From Haemonchus contortus (lineage: Eukaryota > Nematoda > Chromadorea > Rhabditida > Trichostrongylidae): a DNA stretch of 64,000 nucleotides. Under the pieces are notes generated by a model that saw only the letters and a program-made list of their open reading frames with translations, searched no databases and was not told the origin of the DNA. The stretch is from contig LS997562.1 in assembly GCA_000469685.2 (NCBI GenBank), positions 24,295,802-24,359,801 on the forward strand, in the 5' to 3' direction. The position numbers and the translations under genes are program-made. This document shows positions 11,811-25,304 of the stretch, one piece after another. The first letter of the stretch is position 1. Each line of letters opens with the position of its first letter.

Positions 11811-12995
11811 TTTAACGTCAGTTGTAGAAGAGACTTATAATGCGTATCAATGATATAAACTGTCTTTCTAATGATGGATGTTGTGTATTAGCTGCAATTG
11901 TTACACATAAACGAAATGAAGGGAACAACGGATGAATACCAAGCAGCCAATTCCAAGGGGATTCAATTCCTCTGAGTACATTAGACTACATGTCACTCAT
12001 TTTCCGGGTGACGGATATTCTCCCCGATTTCCCATGCTAGCGTTGCGGCATGCGCCAAATCATTTTTAGTTGTCTCGCGGCTTCAAACTGCAATTACCGT
12101 ACTCAGCCCGCCTCCAGGCCAATCGATAGGACACCATATTTTCGTTGGCTGCCTTTCTTTTTTGATGAGTTTTGATTTGTTTTTCTTTTTTTCATTGTTA
12201 TGTTTATTAGACTTGATTGTTTGGAATGACTCCTCCTCTGTAATCGACTCCCAAGAGTTCATTGGGATTGAAGAAAATGGCCAGCAGATGTGTTTGAAGG
12301 ACTGCATATGTAAATATTTGGAGGACTCCGTAGCCCATGGATTGCGCACTCCTATCTCCCCGCTCCATTTCCGCGATTCGCGGCTGCTGTGGCAAGCGCG
12401 ACGCAGTGTTCGGGAAGAAGAAGGCGGACCCCCTTTTTCCTAGTAGCTAAGAACATGCACTTAATCAATGTAGTCAGTGGGTTAACTCCACCAATGTGAA
12501 TTTGAGATTGAAACGATTCCATCGGAAAACATAAGTGAGCAGTTGGAGGGAACAAGTCAGCTGTCAAACATAAAAACAATAGATTTATTCTAACTAGATT
12601 AATCAAACATTGAAGCCACTGCTTCATATTCACAGGATAGAGAATGCAGAAAATCTTAGTACAGCTGGTTTGATTTTATAAAACGTATATCATTAATGCT
12701 CCAATGCAATCATGCTTCTACACCTCTCATTTGCGCCCCGACAAGAAAGAAACATGGTGGAAGAAGAAATTCAATTACTTGGAAGGCCATTTTATAGAAA
12801 GACTCACGCCATCAGTTATAGCTATGAGATCTCTTCGATGAAAGCTCCAGACAACTCATCGAATTCGAACGCGTTAGTCTAATCTGTTACGGATTAGGGA
12901 TTATGGCTACGATTGACATTTGAGGAATTGAGATCTCATTATACACAACAATTTCATGAACGTTTCGCGAAGATGGTGGTTGAGGGGGAGAAATG
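11811..12995. other. Intergenic region between SOAT and XPA
   Basis: SOAT and XPA are convergent here, so this should hold both 3' ends. Small open frames occur on both strands at 12083-12633 but resemble no family and carry no paired splice signals. Nothing else is recognised. Confidence 0.6.
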
Positions 12996-15571
12996 TCACA
13001 ATTTCTCGTATCTCAGCACATAGTCACACTGGGTGCACTGCTTCGAGTACTCGTCTTTGCTTTCGTCATATTCTTCCTCACCATAAGTATGCTCATGCAC
13101 AGCACTCTCTTCGATCTTCACACCGGAAAGACCGCGAATCTGAACACACTCTGAATAAGTAGCACATACCGGAACAACAAAGATGTTAAAAAAGCAACCT
13201 TGATAAGTCATAGCAAGCTAATTTTTTCAATTGTTCAGATGCATGGACATCATTTCAAGAACTCGAAACTGATTAAAACTTCACAACTTACATGTTGTCT
13301 CATCTCCTTGACCTTTTTCTCGAAGTTCTTCTCGGCTCTGACTTCTTTTTGCGAGGCGCGCAATTTCTTTTCAGCTTCGAATTCACTCCAGCTACCGTAG
13401 ATTTCAAGCATTCGCTCAACTACCTGACCAAACAGTAAAGATGTAGAAACTCTGATAGAATACAGTTCAAATACACGAATTATAGCGAAAACAAAAACGA
13501 AAGGTAAAAGGAAAAGCGGTTTGGTGAAGTGAAAAGGTTCAGTTATTGTACGAATGTATTACCTGACATTTCAGATAAAGCTTCATATCACCATAGCGTG
13601 GATTGTGAGGATTCTTTTTTGACCAATAGCGCAGCACCGGTTTCCGCAAATCCAAATCACAGTCTTTCAATAAATAAAATGACTTTGCTTCCGTCCGAGG
13701 GATCAGTTTATGTTCACCCAAATCGTCTCTAAATCACGAGAAATCAAGAAAAAGTCAGCAAACTAGAACTGGATAATCAAATATAACTATGATGATTAGA
13801 AGAAAAAGGGCATTCAGAAAGGTTTTCCAAATACTCTAGCAAATTGGCATGGTGGTAGAAAAGGAAAAAAGGGACAATAGATTGAAATGTTTCTTTTTCC
13901 AAGAGCCGCTGTGGGAAATGAGTATGTGCAAGGGTGAGAAGATGGTATAAAAACAATGGGGTAGATCGAAAGTTTTCTATGAACACACTTCTTCAGAAAC
14001 TTTTATCTCATTTTACAAAAAATCCTATCCACCTACCTGCAACCATCACATACGGGATGACTGTATCGTTCCCACAACCATGAATCGAACATTGGCTTTT
14101 TGCACTTAATGCAGTTATCAGGACATTCTTGATCAGCGAATTTCGCATCCACTCCTATTGAAAAATAGTCAGTTTTCATCCTAGAAATACTGCAGAAAAG
14201 TGGAAGCAAGCAGAATTTTGCGCAATCTGAAGACATGCTTCGCAATGGCAAAAAGAAATCAACTCATGTACAAACTTTGCTGTCTCGACTTGCTTATTTC
14301 CTCTCTTCGCTCTTGGTATTCATCATCATCGTCCATAAAACCACCGGCTGCATTGAAGGAAGGCTGGTTTTGCCTGAATTCAGAAAATATGAAACGTTTC
14401 GAAAACATAGTACGCCAAAAAAGTGTGTGGCAAACCAAAAAGCTACAACCGCATAACGCATTTACTATCTCATGCCATAACAAAAACTTATGTTTTTTCA
14501 CCACAGCTTGAAAAGTTCTGTCAATTTTTATGAAGAAGCTAACCTCTGATGGATGAAGCACGGAGAAGAGAAGCTTTCTATACACCAAAAAGACTACCAC
14601 ATAACGGATGGGAATTGCTTTCTAAGGAATCATCGCTGCTAGCATTAATCCACAAGTCATTCCTATTCCTAACAATACGTAAAGCACTCAAGTGTGCCGA
14701 TTTGAATACATACTGCATGAAATACTAAGCCATAGCTTAGTTTTACAAGTTCAATCACATTTCAGTACCTTTCGAGAACTCTAGGCGATAGACCGTATGC
14801 TGGACGCTCAGAGCAGTGAAAAGGTGAAGGAGAGGGGAAGGGTACGTTTCGATCCTAGCGTCATATAATGAGGTAAGTTCGAGTACTATGCGTACATGTT
14901 GACGAATTGCCTCAACTAATTAGTACCATTTGAATGTAAAAAGGCTTGTAACATGCTTTTGTATATTTTGGCCTTTGCAGCTCAACCATATCAACAACAT
15001 ACAAAAGATCAACTCTATGGGAAGGATATGCATCAAGAAGTACGCAGCGCGGTTACAATGATACTGTATCATCGCTCCTCCATTACAACCACCCCTGCCT
15101 TTTTTCCAGCTGTCGTGTACATGGAGGGGTTGCGATTTGTACTCAAATCGTACTCAAATATATCATAGCGTGTAATATTTTGCTCCAGAAGATCTACTTC
15201 TATTGCACCCACGGGTTCGTATACTTCCGAACATTCGCTCCGCTCGCTCCGTGACCTGGGTCGATACCACAGGAACCGCGTTTCTCTGGATTCTCAACGA
15301 AGCTTAGCCCAATCTATTTAGGTAAACGTACTTCTCGCTGATCAAGACAAAAAACAAACGCATCAACGAGACCCCTCAGTGGAAGCATCGTTATACACCC
15401 ACTAGTTAAGAAAAATGTGTTGAACTTACAGAACGGAAATGAATCATAAAAACAGGAAAGTAAAAATAAATGACATAGGATATAAATACAACAAAAACTG
15501 ACTCACTTGTACAATTTCTCCACTGTTGAAACTTTTTCCTCGTCCGGAGGATTGAAACGTCGCTTGGGCAT
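12996..15571 (-). CDS. xpa-1: XPA, DNA damage recognition/verification protein of nucleotide excision repair
   Basis: Exons in coding order: 15507-15571, 14276-14373, 14037-14154, 13563-13728, 13292-13423, 12996-13139; all phases agree and give 240 residues (human XPA 273). XPA verifies damaged DNA and scaffolds RPA, TFIIH and ERCC1-XPF. The protein starts [20 protein letters not shown]. The third exon has the XPA zinc finger, C-X2-C-X17-C-X2-C (CIKC ... CDGC). The fourth carries [20 protein letters not shown] and [17 protein letters not shown], the conserved DNA-binding core. The fifth is a charged helix ([11 protein letters not shown]). The last ends [10 protein letters not shown] ... [13 protein letters not shown], matching the TFIIH-binding tail of human XPA. 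The exon 2 donor (AAA then GTTTGT) is the least certain border; a GTTGAT donor 12 bp on keeps the same phase. A GGGF-like motif ([11 protein letters not shown]) corresponds to the ERCC1-binding segment. Confidence 0.93.
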
Positions 15572-17733
15572 GATTTCTCGCACGAAGATTCAATTACACA
15601 AACACGAAATGAACACTGAAATATTGTTAGCTTAAAAATTACAGCAGAACAGCACGATACTTTCAATCGGAAAAAAGCGATAGTACATTATTCCGCTTTT
15701 AAAATTAGCTTTCATTTTCGTGATGTACCTTCGAAATAGTCAGGCAGGAGCTTTGAAAATTCTGAAGGAATTCGCCATTATAAAATGATAGAGGGGTGGG
15801 ACGTACTGAGTAGCGCACTTAACATGTGTAAGGTTCAAATGTCGAATCCAGCGAGGACACGCAGAGGCTAACTTTATTACATCGACCATACTCATTCAAA
15901 CTCCTCTACGATTGTCAAAGCACTGATTTATACATTGACTGGACCTCACAAGTTGTTGTTTACGCCCAAATACACTCAAATGCCACTGCAGTTCTCAATG
16001 GAAGGAGGTGAAAGCGCATCCTGAGGCAAGACTGGTCGACGCCAAATTTCTTCCCTTTTTAATAAACTGTAGCGAGTTTGATGTCTTCTTGAGGAACAAC
16101 GATGAGATGTTATGAATAGGAAAATGACAAGACGGATTTCAAAGTCCCGTGAACGTGACGGAAAGTAACCCGAACACACACTCAAGCGCCTCCAAACACC
16201 CCGCACACGACGCATCGAAAAGGTCCCGTGGGTGAGGTCCACGAGGTGGTCGGTGAAGCCGTGGAGGCGCAACTGCATCACTTCTGGAAATTGCACTCAC
16301 TTCGGTTCCCAACCAATTCATTAGAAGGTGAGAGGGTGGCAAGAAAAACTAAATATCGGCATATCATGCGACTGCGACGCTGGGCCATCAGAACACTGGG
16401 GCGTGGGGGTAAACTGCGAACTCAAGCGACGATAAAAAAAAATGAAGGGAAACGAGTCATTTGCTTAACAAGCTACCCAGGACGAATATGATGCATAAGA
16501 CTGCAATGTCCTGCGTGTCTGGAGAAGGACTGAACCAATATCTCTCGGAAACATAGAATCGGCTCAACTCAAAGACGCATTAACACTGAAAGTTTTACAT
16601 ATGCTTCTGAATTCTAGATGCTTCCATTAATTTAGTCAGTGACAATTTTGGAGGAATTGAAACTATCAAAAGTTGAGTAACCTCCTTCACCGTTCAGGAG
16701 AGTACCTTTCAAACGAAGTCAGGAGAGTTTTACGAGTTCAGAGAACAATTAGCTGTCGACTAACCTGACAGGGCCCGGAAGCAAGGAGTCTTTGAACCAG
16801 ATATTTCGATAGAGGCGGGAGAACGCAGCCAAAGTTCGTCCGTGATATTGCGTGTGATGCACTTACGCGCGATACTTCAGACTTTAGCTCTATCCTTTTC
16901 ATTTTTATTCTGTAATGTTTATGTTTTCAAACTGCTCGTTTTCAATAATCCTACTTTTGTATCAACTCTGAAATTAGTTTTCTTGGTTGTTATGCAGATT
17001 TTTTCCTCGAATGCGGCTAGTTTGCAACGTTTTACCTCTTTTTCGCGAAGGACGCGATTTTACAGACGCTTTTTGAAAGTTCTTTTGAGTCTTTCCTGGG
17101 CGATTTCCTTTGACAATTATTCCTTTTGGTATTTGCAATACAAAGTACTGATTGGTGCTGAAATTGTGTTACCGATATTTGCTTACTTTGCGGACAAACG
17201 GTCTTCTTTGTTTAGCTAGTGTGTTACACTAAACTGCAGTTGCTACGAAATAATTTCTATTTCAAATAAACTCGAAATTCCCGAGTAAACCTTGGGGTAT
17301 TCGACCTAAATCGTAGCAGCGGTCTGATTTCCGTATGGTACTGCATCTCAGCACCATATTTAGTGCGGCATGATAACCACCAACATTCTTTCATCCTGTT
17401 CTCTCCATTCAGCTCCCTCAGGCTGAGGTGAAGGCCGTTAGCCTTTTCCCCGGGTCAACTTTGAGACCATTCGAAAAAGCACATACATTCAAAGGAATGG
17501 TGGAAAAAGGAAATTTGCTGACTTGATCAACATTGTGTCGATCGGAAGTTAGTACAAGTTACGCCATTGTACTATTGCATCATTCTAGCTGCGGAAGAAA
17601 TTATGCAATAACCGAAAAAAATTTGGGTACCCAAACTCAACACGGAATTTTTGGATGCGCGTCATTAAAGAGAAATCTGCCGCTCAAATTCATCCTGAGC
17701 TGGATCGACGTTGCAAGGCACGACGGTCTTTGA
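15572..17733. other. Intergenic region upstream of XPA
   Basis: The XPA promoter should lie just right of 15571; no TATA-like or other motif is convincing. A minus-strand frame at 15976-16342 and a T-rich plus-strand frame of 125 codons at 16842-17219 have no recognisable domain or splice context. I see no supported gene. Confidence 0.5.
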
Positions 17734-18238
17734 AGATACAATTCACGATATTATTGAGGTACCCCTTTTTTGGTCGAGAACGGAAGTATAGGTTGGGAAT
17801 AGTTCATCGGTAGTGAAGAAAGCGAGAGATTTTGCCAATTGCGCGGGAAAAGATGGCTCCTAAAAGTGGTGGAAGTAGAGTTTGGACGAGATAATCATGA
17901 CGGAAATAACATGGAAGGGGTGTTCAGACGAGAATTCAGTTGTTGCCATCGCGCAAAGAGCTGTTTACATCAAGCCAGAACTGTACTGAACTACCTTCCA
18001 CTGTCGACACGGTCATGAGCAGTTGTTTGTACTTCCTACATGGGTTCCATCGTGATTGGTGAAGCTTCTACAGTGCTGATGAACTCGTCCGCACATACGC
18101 ACTGGACAATATTTGAGCCTTTTCAACGCCCTATCTGGACCTTTTTCCGACCTGACAGCGTCACATATGTGTCACTCTGTGGGCCACAGATTTGTCCTAG
18201 CGGGATATCTCATTAACCGTTTTTTATGAACTGTGCCT
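17734..18238 (+). mobile_element. TTAA-flanked MITE, family A copy 2
   Basis: 505 bp; right end GAACTGTGCCT followed by TTAA (18239-18242), left end degraded (TTGA then AGATACAATTCACG). The internal blocks GGACGAGATAATCATGACGG and GCGGGATATCTC are shared with the copies at 47683 (same orientation) and at 49334 and 51706 (reverse). Non-coding. Confidence 0.75.
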
Positions 18239-18264
18239 TTAAGTGTAATGTCGATAAAATTATG

Positions 18265-18558
18265 CTAATATTCAACGAGGGGAGAAGGAGCGGGACACAA
18301 TAAATGGCTGAGGTATTGCTCACGAAGTTCGCTCTGCCCACGAAGAGAGAGCAGATGAAATGATGCATAAAGTGGTGGAGAGCAGAGTCTGAACCATTGT
18401 CGAACTTCCTCGCGAGAACGGCATCTCTGCCGAATTTCAAAACCGAGATTATGCCTGCAGGAAAATTCATCTAATGTAAGCCGACGAAGACATTCGCCGC
18501 TTTTTAAACTAACATTGCCTATAGGCGAAGCACTGGTGCCTTTGCAAGATGAACCCAA
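18265..18558 (-). other. Unidentified coding-like frame
   Basis: A 97-codon minus-strand frame ending at 18265. Its last 70 residues (FEIRQRCRSREEVRQWF, then PPLYASFHLLSLRGQSEL) look protein-like in composition, and acceptor-like CAG sites occur within it. I do not recognise a family. It directly adjoins a MITE, so it may be part of a transposon or simply chance. Confidence 0.2.
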
Positions 18559-18559
18559 A

Positions 18560-21500
18560 AGTGATATGCGTCAGGCCTGGATGGATATAGATGAGAAGGC
18601 GTCGTTGATAACTAATGCAGAGACTGCCCCCAACTTATTAGAGCGCGATCTTAACTATTTCGGTCAGCGGACACCATGGGTCTGTAGCAAACGCTTCTGT
18701 AACTGGTCGGCTACCAAAGCGTACCTAAACCTATCACATTACTCGCAACTGTTGACAAAAAGAAGCTGTGTGATGCCCAGATGTCTCCCGGAAACTGCGA
18801 ATAGGTCCTTAACAACAGTGGGGCTAGTTGACTTACTCCTAGAATATCATCTTCTGACCTCTTTTCCCGCTCCTTTTACCAAAAAAAAAAAGAAACTTGC
18901 ACACTTTTGAATGATATGGCATAATGAAGAGCTTCAAGCTCACACTCATCATGGCTTTATGTCTTCGGATAGGGAACTAAAATTGGTAGAAGAGTCAGAG
19001 TTTTCATTCGTGAAAGTCCAGCTCGGGGTTGTCAAGCTTTCCTACAAATAGGAGTTCATGGCGCAGAGCAATAATACGGGCATCTACAACGCCGACACCT
19101 TTGCTGGCACGTCCCAAGGAAGCAATATTCTCCACTTTCGATGATGGACGATGCCTTCTCTCTCTCGTTGATTCCAATTACACGTACTTCAGACCTTAAG
19201 TAATCCTTGCGAAGATAGCTTCAGAGCATTGTGAATACGGCTCGCCATCCTACAAGCGAATACGGCTCGTCATCCTCCATCGGTGTCAGGTAGCCTGTTA
19301 AGGCAGTTATTTCTTCAAAAGTCAACGAAGGATAATAAAGTGTTCGGAAGGGCACAGGATACTCTAACCGCAGGTTCAAATCTGCACCGGAAGCAATGTG
19401 AACGATCTTTTGGAATCATACTAGATCACTTCACTGGGAGCTGATGCTTGCTGGGTAGACTACCAAGTTGGAGCGTCTGCCTCTTACAATTAGTTGCAGG
19501 TGCAAGCTGCTCTACAGCAATGCAAAGACACTTACTGTGGAAACGGCGAAGAAGGAGCTGAACTCGGTTGGGATCATCTTGCGTGCTGGCCGTATTGTCA
19601 TCGCCTAACTTCCACACTTCCTATCACTCGGGCATTGCTTGTTTGTTTACAAGTTCCGAAACATTGAGCAGCTCCGGCGAGAGTTGACAACCTCTCACGT
19701 TGTAAAGGTGCGAATCTATCGGCGAAATATTCATTTGTGCCAGATGAATTGCAAATTATGTTGTTTGGATTATTAGTTCTGACTGAGCATTCAAGCTTTT
19801 TAATAATAGAACAACTTCATCACCAGCTATAGCCTACTTCAGAGCCTGTAAGGTCGAAAACATATTTGGTATTCACACGACCAACTTCTCAAATTACATG
19901 AAAACCTCGAGGGCTAAAATTCAGAAAGCGGGGAAGTCTATAATATCACAGATGAAGCTCTTGGCTGGCTTCCAGATACTGCTTCCTTCGCCCCTACGGT
20001 GGAATGTACTAAATAGATCGTCAGATGTTTGCTGAAGGCTAGGTATTGCACTTAATAATTATTTTCAAGGGTTTTGGAGAATTCAAAACGTTAACCTCTG
20101 TCTCGGCGCCTTTGAAAAGTATCGGTTGTGTAGATCAAAGCTACGCAGGTCCGCGAATGGTGAAGATATTTTGTAATCGCCTCCTGGTGCAAAACGACCT
20201 TCGTGTTGCAAACTCACTTTTCGGCAGTTTGAATGTGGTTCCTGAATACATACGAGGCCTGAAGTCATGTAGTCGCCTTCTCTTTCGGGAAGGTAAATGA
20301 CGCAAAAGCACGATCCCGAACACAATTCCGAACCAACTGTCTTTTGAGATTCAAGGGAGGTAGCTCAACCACCCACAATACTTTGGAAATTTGCGTTTCG
20401 AAGACAGGAGCGAATGGCAGCGCTCATATAATCCGAAGTAAAAGGATCCTGAAACGGTCGTTTTGTCGTTGTGTGGTGTGTGTGTCGCGTGTGTGTCTGT
20501 TCGATCGGAAATTCATAATCCTGTTACCATGTACTTAAATGGTTAAAATTTGTCGGGTATATAGGTGGTATAGGTGGCAGGAGGAAACTCTGACGGCAGG
20601 TGGTAATACATTACCGCCCACAGTAGAGCGAAGCATGTGAGAGGGTTCGATCAGAAATTCATAATCATGTGACTGTGAACCTAAAACGTTCAGATTTACA
20701 GGAGTTTGGATGGGAACATTGGTGTTAGGTGACACAACTGGGCTTGGCCCTCAGGAGTCGAGGCGTATGCAAAACAGTTTTTGAAAGGATTTGTTAGGAG
20801 AACAGGTGACAGACCTCTGCTCTTGGAGGCAGCGGTGGGTACGTGAGCGGAGCGTGGCAAAGTTAGCGTAATCTCAGTGAAAATTCGCAGTCAGACTGGA
20901 GTGAGCTGGAATGAACGAAGTTACTTTAAGACACATAACTTAAGCAAAACGCTCAGAAACTGTTACGTTGTCTGTGTCAGTTCGGCCAAAGATTCACAAT
21001 TTCTGTTTTCTCGGATCACAGCGTCAAAACTTAGAAGAGATGTAGGCAGCAGGTCAACTTTAATTTGAAAAGGAGGAGAGCCTGACGTGAGCTGGTCGAC
21101 CCAGGTCGGTTATATGCGATTTCAGACAAAACTACATTTCATGCAGTTCCAAACCCGTTCTTGACAACGGCAACTATAGGACGAGGAAGTTCCGCTGCTG
21201 TCCCGCGATACTACTCTACTCTTTTTTACCATGCGAGAGATTTATTCGAATCTTAAGGAAGACTGACCAATTTTTTGCCGATTTCTCTTCAATAGACTCT
21301 CCATGTTCGGAACGCTAGCCTCGTAATTTAGGAAACATCTCTCCATCTCAGCATGGTGGAAGCACACGATAAAACAATCGTCAATCTACCGGCAGTTTTA
21401 TCGTGTGCTCGTTCAAGGAAAGTCTTCTAACTCTCGACATGAGCGCTATAGCCAGCACCTGTGCTAAAGTTTGTCCCATGGCCCGTCCTTGCTTGTAGTA

Positions 21501-21915
21501 GTTTTCTGACCACCCATGAAATTCTGAAGTGCAGCCTGAAGACGTTGCACTTCAGGCATTCGTGAAGCAGCCACATTATCTGCCTGATAGCGAGGACGTG
21601 TAAATATAGACTAGCATGATGATCGATTAAGACGTGCAGTAGTGCCTGCACTGCACTAGCCCTTGATATGTTCGTTTATAATAGAGTCACGTCAAATGAC
21701 CTTAAAACATTTTTCATTCCCAGTATGGCTTCATGCAGTACTCGCAAGAACCCATTGCTGTTTGATTAGTGTTCCGGGACAAACCGCACGAGCAGCACTA
21801 TGGTATTGACGAACCAAAATGTCTTCTACCGGGGGCCACCAATATAGTTAATAACGGGGGGTCTCATTTTTGATCTGATGCTTTTTAAGTGCGCGTCATC
21901 TCGGTGACCTTACAT
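18560..21915. other. Region without a recognised gene
   Basis: Only short overlapping frames occur. One feature stands out: a hairpin with a 15-bp stem, AGCACACGATAAAAC at 21361-21375 and its complement at 21395-21409. No coding gene or known repeat was recognised elsewhere in the stretch. Confidence 0.5.
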
Positions 21916-22308
21916 CCCTTTATGGAGAGGTAAGCAAACCAGCCCGTTTGACCCTTCTGCTAGATGCATTTCCTTATTCTGGGATTCTGTTTAAGGGTCT
22001 CATAATCCCGCTCAGGGAAAGTACGTCGAGAGTTGCTCCTAAATCCCAGGTGGAAGTTTTTTATACGGTGAACATAGGGTTGCCATGCAACTGTGACAGT
22101 ATAGTGTGCTTTAACAGTTGATTCATATATTCGCCCAATGCCTTACACATATTAACAAGGAAGTGTCTTCCACCTGGGATTTAGAAGCGACTTTCCACGT
22201 AATTTCCCTGAGTGGGATTAAGAGACCCTTAAATAGAATCGCAGAATAAGCAAATGCATACAGCATAAGGGCCAAACGGGCTGGTTTGCTTACTTCCTTT
22301 ATGAAAGT
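21916..22308. mobile_element. Foldback element
   Basis: Inverted arms of about 150 bp: 21916-22063 against 22160-22308. Shared blocks include GGTAAGCAAACCAGCCCG, TTAAGGGTCTC and AATCCCAGGTGGAAG, with the complements in the right arm. The arms are diverged, so the element is old. No coding capacity. Confidence 0.7.
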
Positions 22309-23282
22309 GCAAGCGTAGATGTAAAAGTAGAATGCCTGCGTGCTTACAAAATGCTCCAAGAACCTCAGAACTTATAATCAAAGGCGATGCGCGACTATCC
22401 GCTAGGTCCCCATCACTTGAGAAGAATTATAGGTAAGGGTGCCGACCAAGAGCTCCACGGTTCCAGCATCGACCTTTTTTTGCCATTGCTTTCTGATTTT
22501 TGACTCTTTAAAATCCTCTTCTGTACCTTGAAAAGGTGCGCTTTTGTGAATTAAAAATATGCTTCCGACGTTGCAGACTTCGAAGGAGATGGTATAGCCT
22601 ATAGGTTGGGCGATAATGAAGTTGGTCTGTCAAAAATAGCAGAGCCTCAGTCAGAAATAACGCGCAAAAGAAAATGGAAAGTCGATCATGGGCAGTGTTG
22701 ACTCCGATAGAGTAAACTTTGTATGAATTGCTGTGCTGCTTTTGACTATCTGCATTCAACGAATCCATCATTTTCGGCCTCAAAACTCATGGAAGGCCTA
22801 ACATTATGGGAAGGCTTTTGGTAGAGTTGAGGAGACGTCAAGATTGCTCATCTCCACTTGGATCTTCCTAATATTCATATCTTGGACAGACGATGCTTTT
22901 CAAGCGTCAACAGTTCAAGTTCAATCGTAAACTACGAAAATCCACTGCTGTGCAGTGTTGAGACTTTTGAGTTCGAGACTGATAATTGAACTTAATTTTG
23001 CAAATTCTCACGACATAACTGTTTCCCTCTTTGTTCTTGACATTTATTCTGAGCATTAGAATTACGATTATTCAATCGCTCCTTCATCATGTCTTGGTTT
23101 ATGCGAAGTGCGAAGTGCAAAGTGCGTTCACTGTGCGTTTTGGTGAAGATAAGAACTCCTAGTGCTGGGCATTTTCTTCTTTCAAACAAATTTCATTTCC
23201 ATATTGTTTTGGCGGGTGTATATTCTCGATGTCTCGCATTCTCAGCATCTGGTAAAAGGATAGATAGAAGTTCAGGTCTATA
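22309..23282. other. Region without a recognised gene
   Basis: A 91-codon minus-strand frame (22508-22783) and smaller frames overlap; none matches a family known to me or has convincing splice partners. Confidence 0.45.
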
Positions 23283-23718
23283 CAGTAGCGCTGAAAAAAC
23301 TTCGGCCAAACGGCCAAACGCTTTTTCGGCCGTAACTTTTTTCTTAGTGAAGCAAATCGCGCGAAATTTAGATCTGGTTAACCAAAGCATATTTCCATTA
23401 TTCAACACTATCCGGCTGTAAAGCATCAATATAACTAAGAGTAGTAGTAGACTTCACTGAAAACAAGACTGGCGACGTCCATGACAAAAAGGAAAGAAAC
23501 TGGAAGGGCCAATGTCTGTATTACCAGTTGATTTCGAGTCCAAGCTCTTTGGGATGCCTGGAACATGACCAGATTGCATCATGTATGCATGATTAGATTC
23601 ACAATACAACCATGCTACACATATCGAAACTTCGCATGACTAGATTCAGAAGGAAAGGAGTTACGACTGAAAAGTACGACTGAAGAAGCATTTCACCGAA
23701 GACTTTTGAGCACCATTG
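23283..23718. mobile_element. Tc1-type MITE, family B copy 1
   Basis: Left end CAGTAGCGCTGAAAA after TA; right end ends AGCACCATTG before TA, a degraded complement. The interior matches the copies at 30699 and 35105 (GGAAAGGAGTTACGACTGAAAAG near the right end). Non-coding. Confidence 0.65.
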
Positions 23719-25304
23719 TACGTGGCGTTTTATTTTATTTGACTATCCACCGAACTGCACCGTGCACGACGCTCCAGATCCCAGTGATGCCGTATCTTGA
23801 AGTACGATTACTAATTGGATGTGTTTATGAAAAACTCAAACAGGGATAACAGTATTAGATATATCTAGCAGCAGTATAGAGTTATCTTAACTGCGTGTCA
23901 AAAGACTGACTACATAGAAAGTCGGCATTATTGAGAAACGCGGTGTACAATGACGTTTAGAAATCCTTTCCCACCTACTAATAGTCACCTTTGTTTTGAT
24001 AGTGTAATTGCGACAAATAAGTTCACAGGCAACCTAATGTTACCAGCGAAACTTGTGCGGTAGTTATCACGTATCAATAAAGAAGATCCTGTTTCCAGTG
24101 AACAGCGGCACAGTGACTACGCATACCCCAGCAATGTCCTGATGTAGGCTGACTAGAGTTTACTCCTATCGATATTATGATTGATCCAAGGGTGCGGTTT
24201 GAATTTGTTCGCTGCCTCCTGTTTTCATCTTCGTTTTCAACTGGCTAGATGTGAGTTAGAAAGCTGGCCAGTAGGATGGTCCTTCTTCCTACTATGCCTA
24301 CGGGACTTCTTAGTACAATTGTTCCACTTCCATGTGATTCTTCTTCGTAGATTCAATTCCAGCTTGTTCCATGCTTTCGGCTTACAGAAATCGGAAAACT
24401 CTGGTTATTCGTGTCTCAGCCCTTTCTTGCCTAGAGAAATAAATCAGGAATTCTCTGCTTCGAGCAGGAAAGGGCTGGTATACACGTTGTGATTGGGTAT
24501 AACTTTTGAATGACCTCGGGTTCAGCCAGTCTCGATAAGCCAAACTTTCTAGCCACTCACTAGGATCTGTTGATACATACCTTTTAGTAGTATGAGTTCC
24601 AGTTGCATCTTGGATTAATATCAGTCGAGATAATTAGATGAACATACTTGTTCGATTACATCGCAAACACAACAGTACATTTCCCTTTTTTCCTTGCTAT
24701 CTGTCACCTTATCAGTGATAAGGGCATTGAATAGTGTAACGGCGCGTCTTCCAACACCATCGACTTTTAGATATAATATTTTCCAGCACTCGATAGTCTT
24801 ATAATTTCCTCTACACTTTTTTTTGCTTTGACTCAGATTTTCTCATCATTTTGAAAATTTCAGTAACCTGAATTTCATTACATGGAGGTGTTATACAAAC
24901 TTCCTCAGTTGGAAATCTGGGAAAATAGACTTCTTTCCTGCACTATTTGCTTCCTTTTCACATTCACCTTCCAAACGTCATAATCATATCCTGATTGTGA
25001 CACTTCGGAGGTGAAAGTGAGAAGCTAGCGAGTATGATGAGATGAAGGCCACCTTGTAGTGCATAAAGGTTTGTCATGGACGTTTTTCATTGGGTTTTTC
25101 TTCCAAAAAAAGACTGACAGGAGTTGTTTAGGCTTTAAGGCGATGACACTGATTCTGAATTCCTGAGGTAGCGTAAAAGTTTGATTTGCCCGGATTTCCA
25201 GCTGTGAGTGTTGATATTCAGTCCATCTGGTTCTCTGTTTTACCCTTACGATCTCACATGATCGTTGGATCCCTTGCTACTTTTCTGTAATACTGCAATA
25301 GCTC
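23719..25304. other. Region without a recognised gene
   Basis: AT-rich sequence with a 103-codon plus frame at 24181-24492 that is hydrophobic but matches no family. No paired splice sites of good phase were found. Confidence 0.45.

Noticed and set aside
16842..17219. 125-codon hydrophobic frame, possible receptor fragment
   Set aside because: T-rich sequence yields Phe/Leu-rich frames by chance; there is no splice context or family match.
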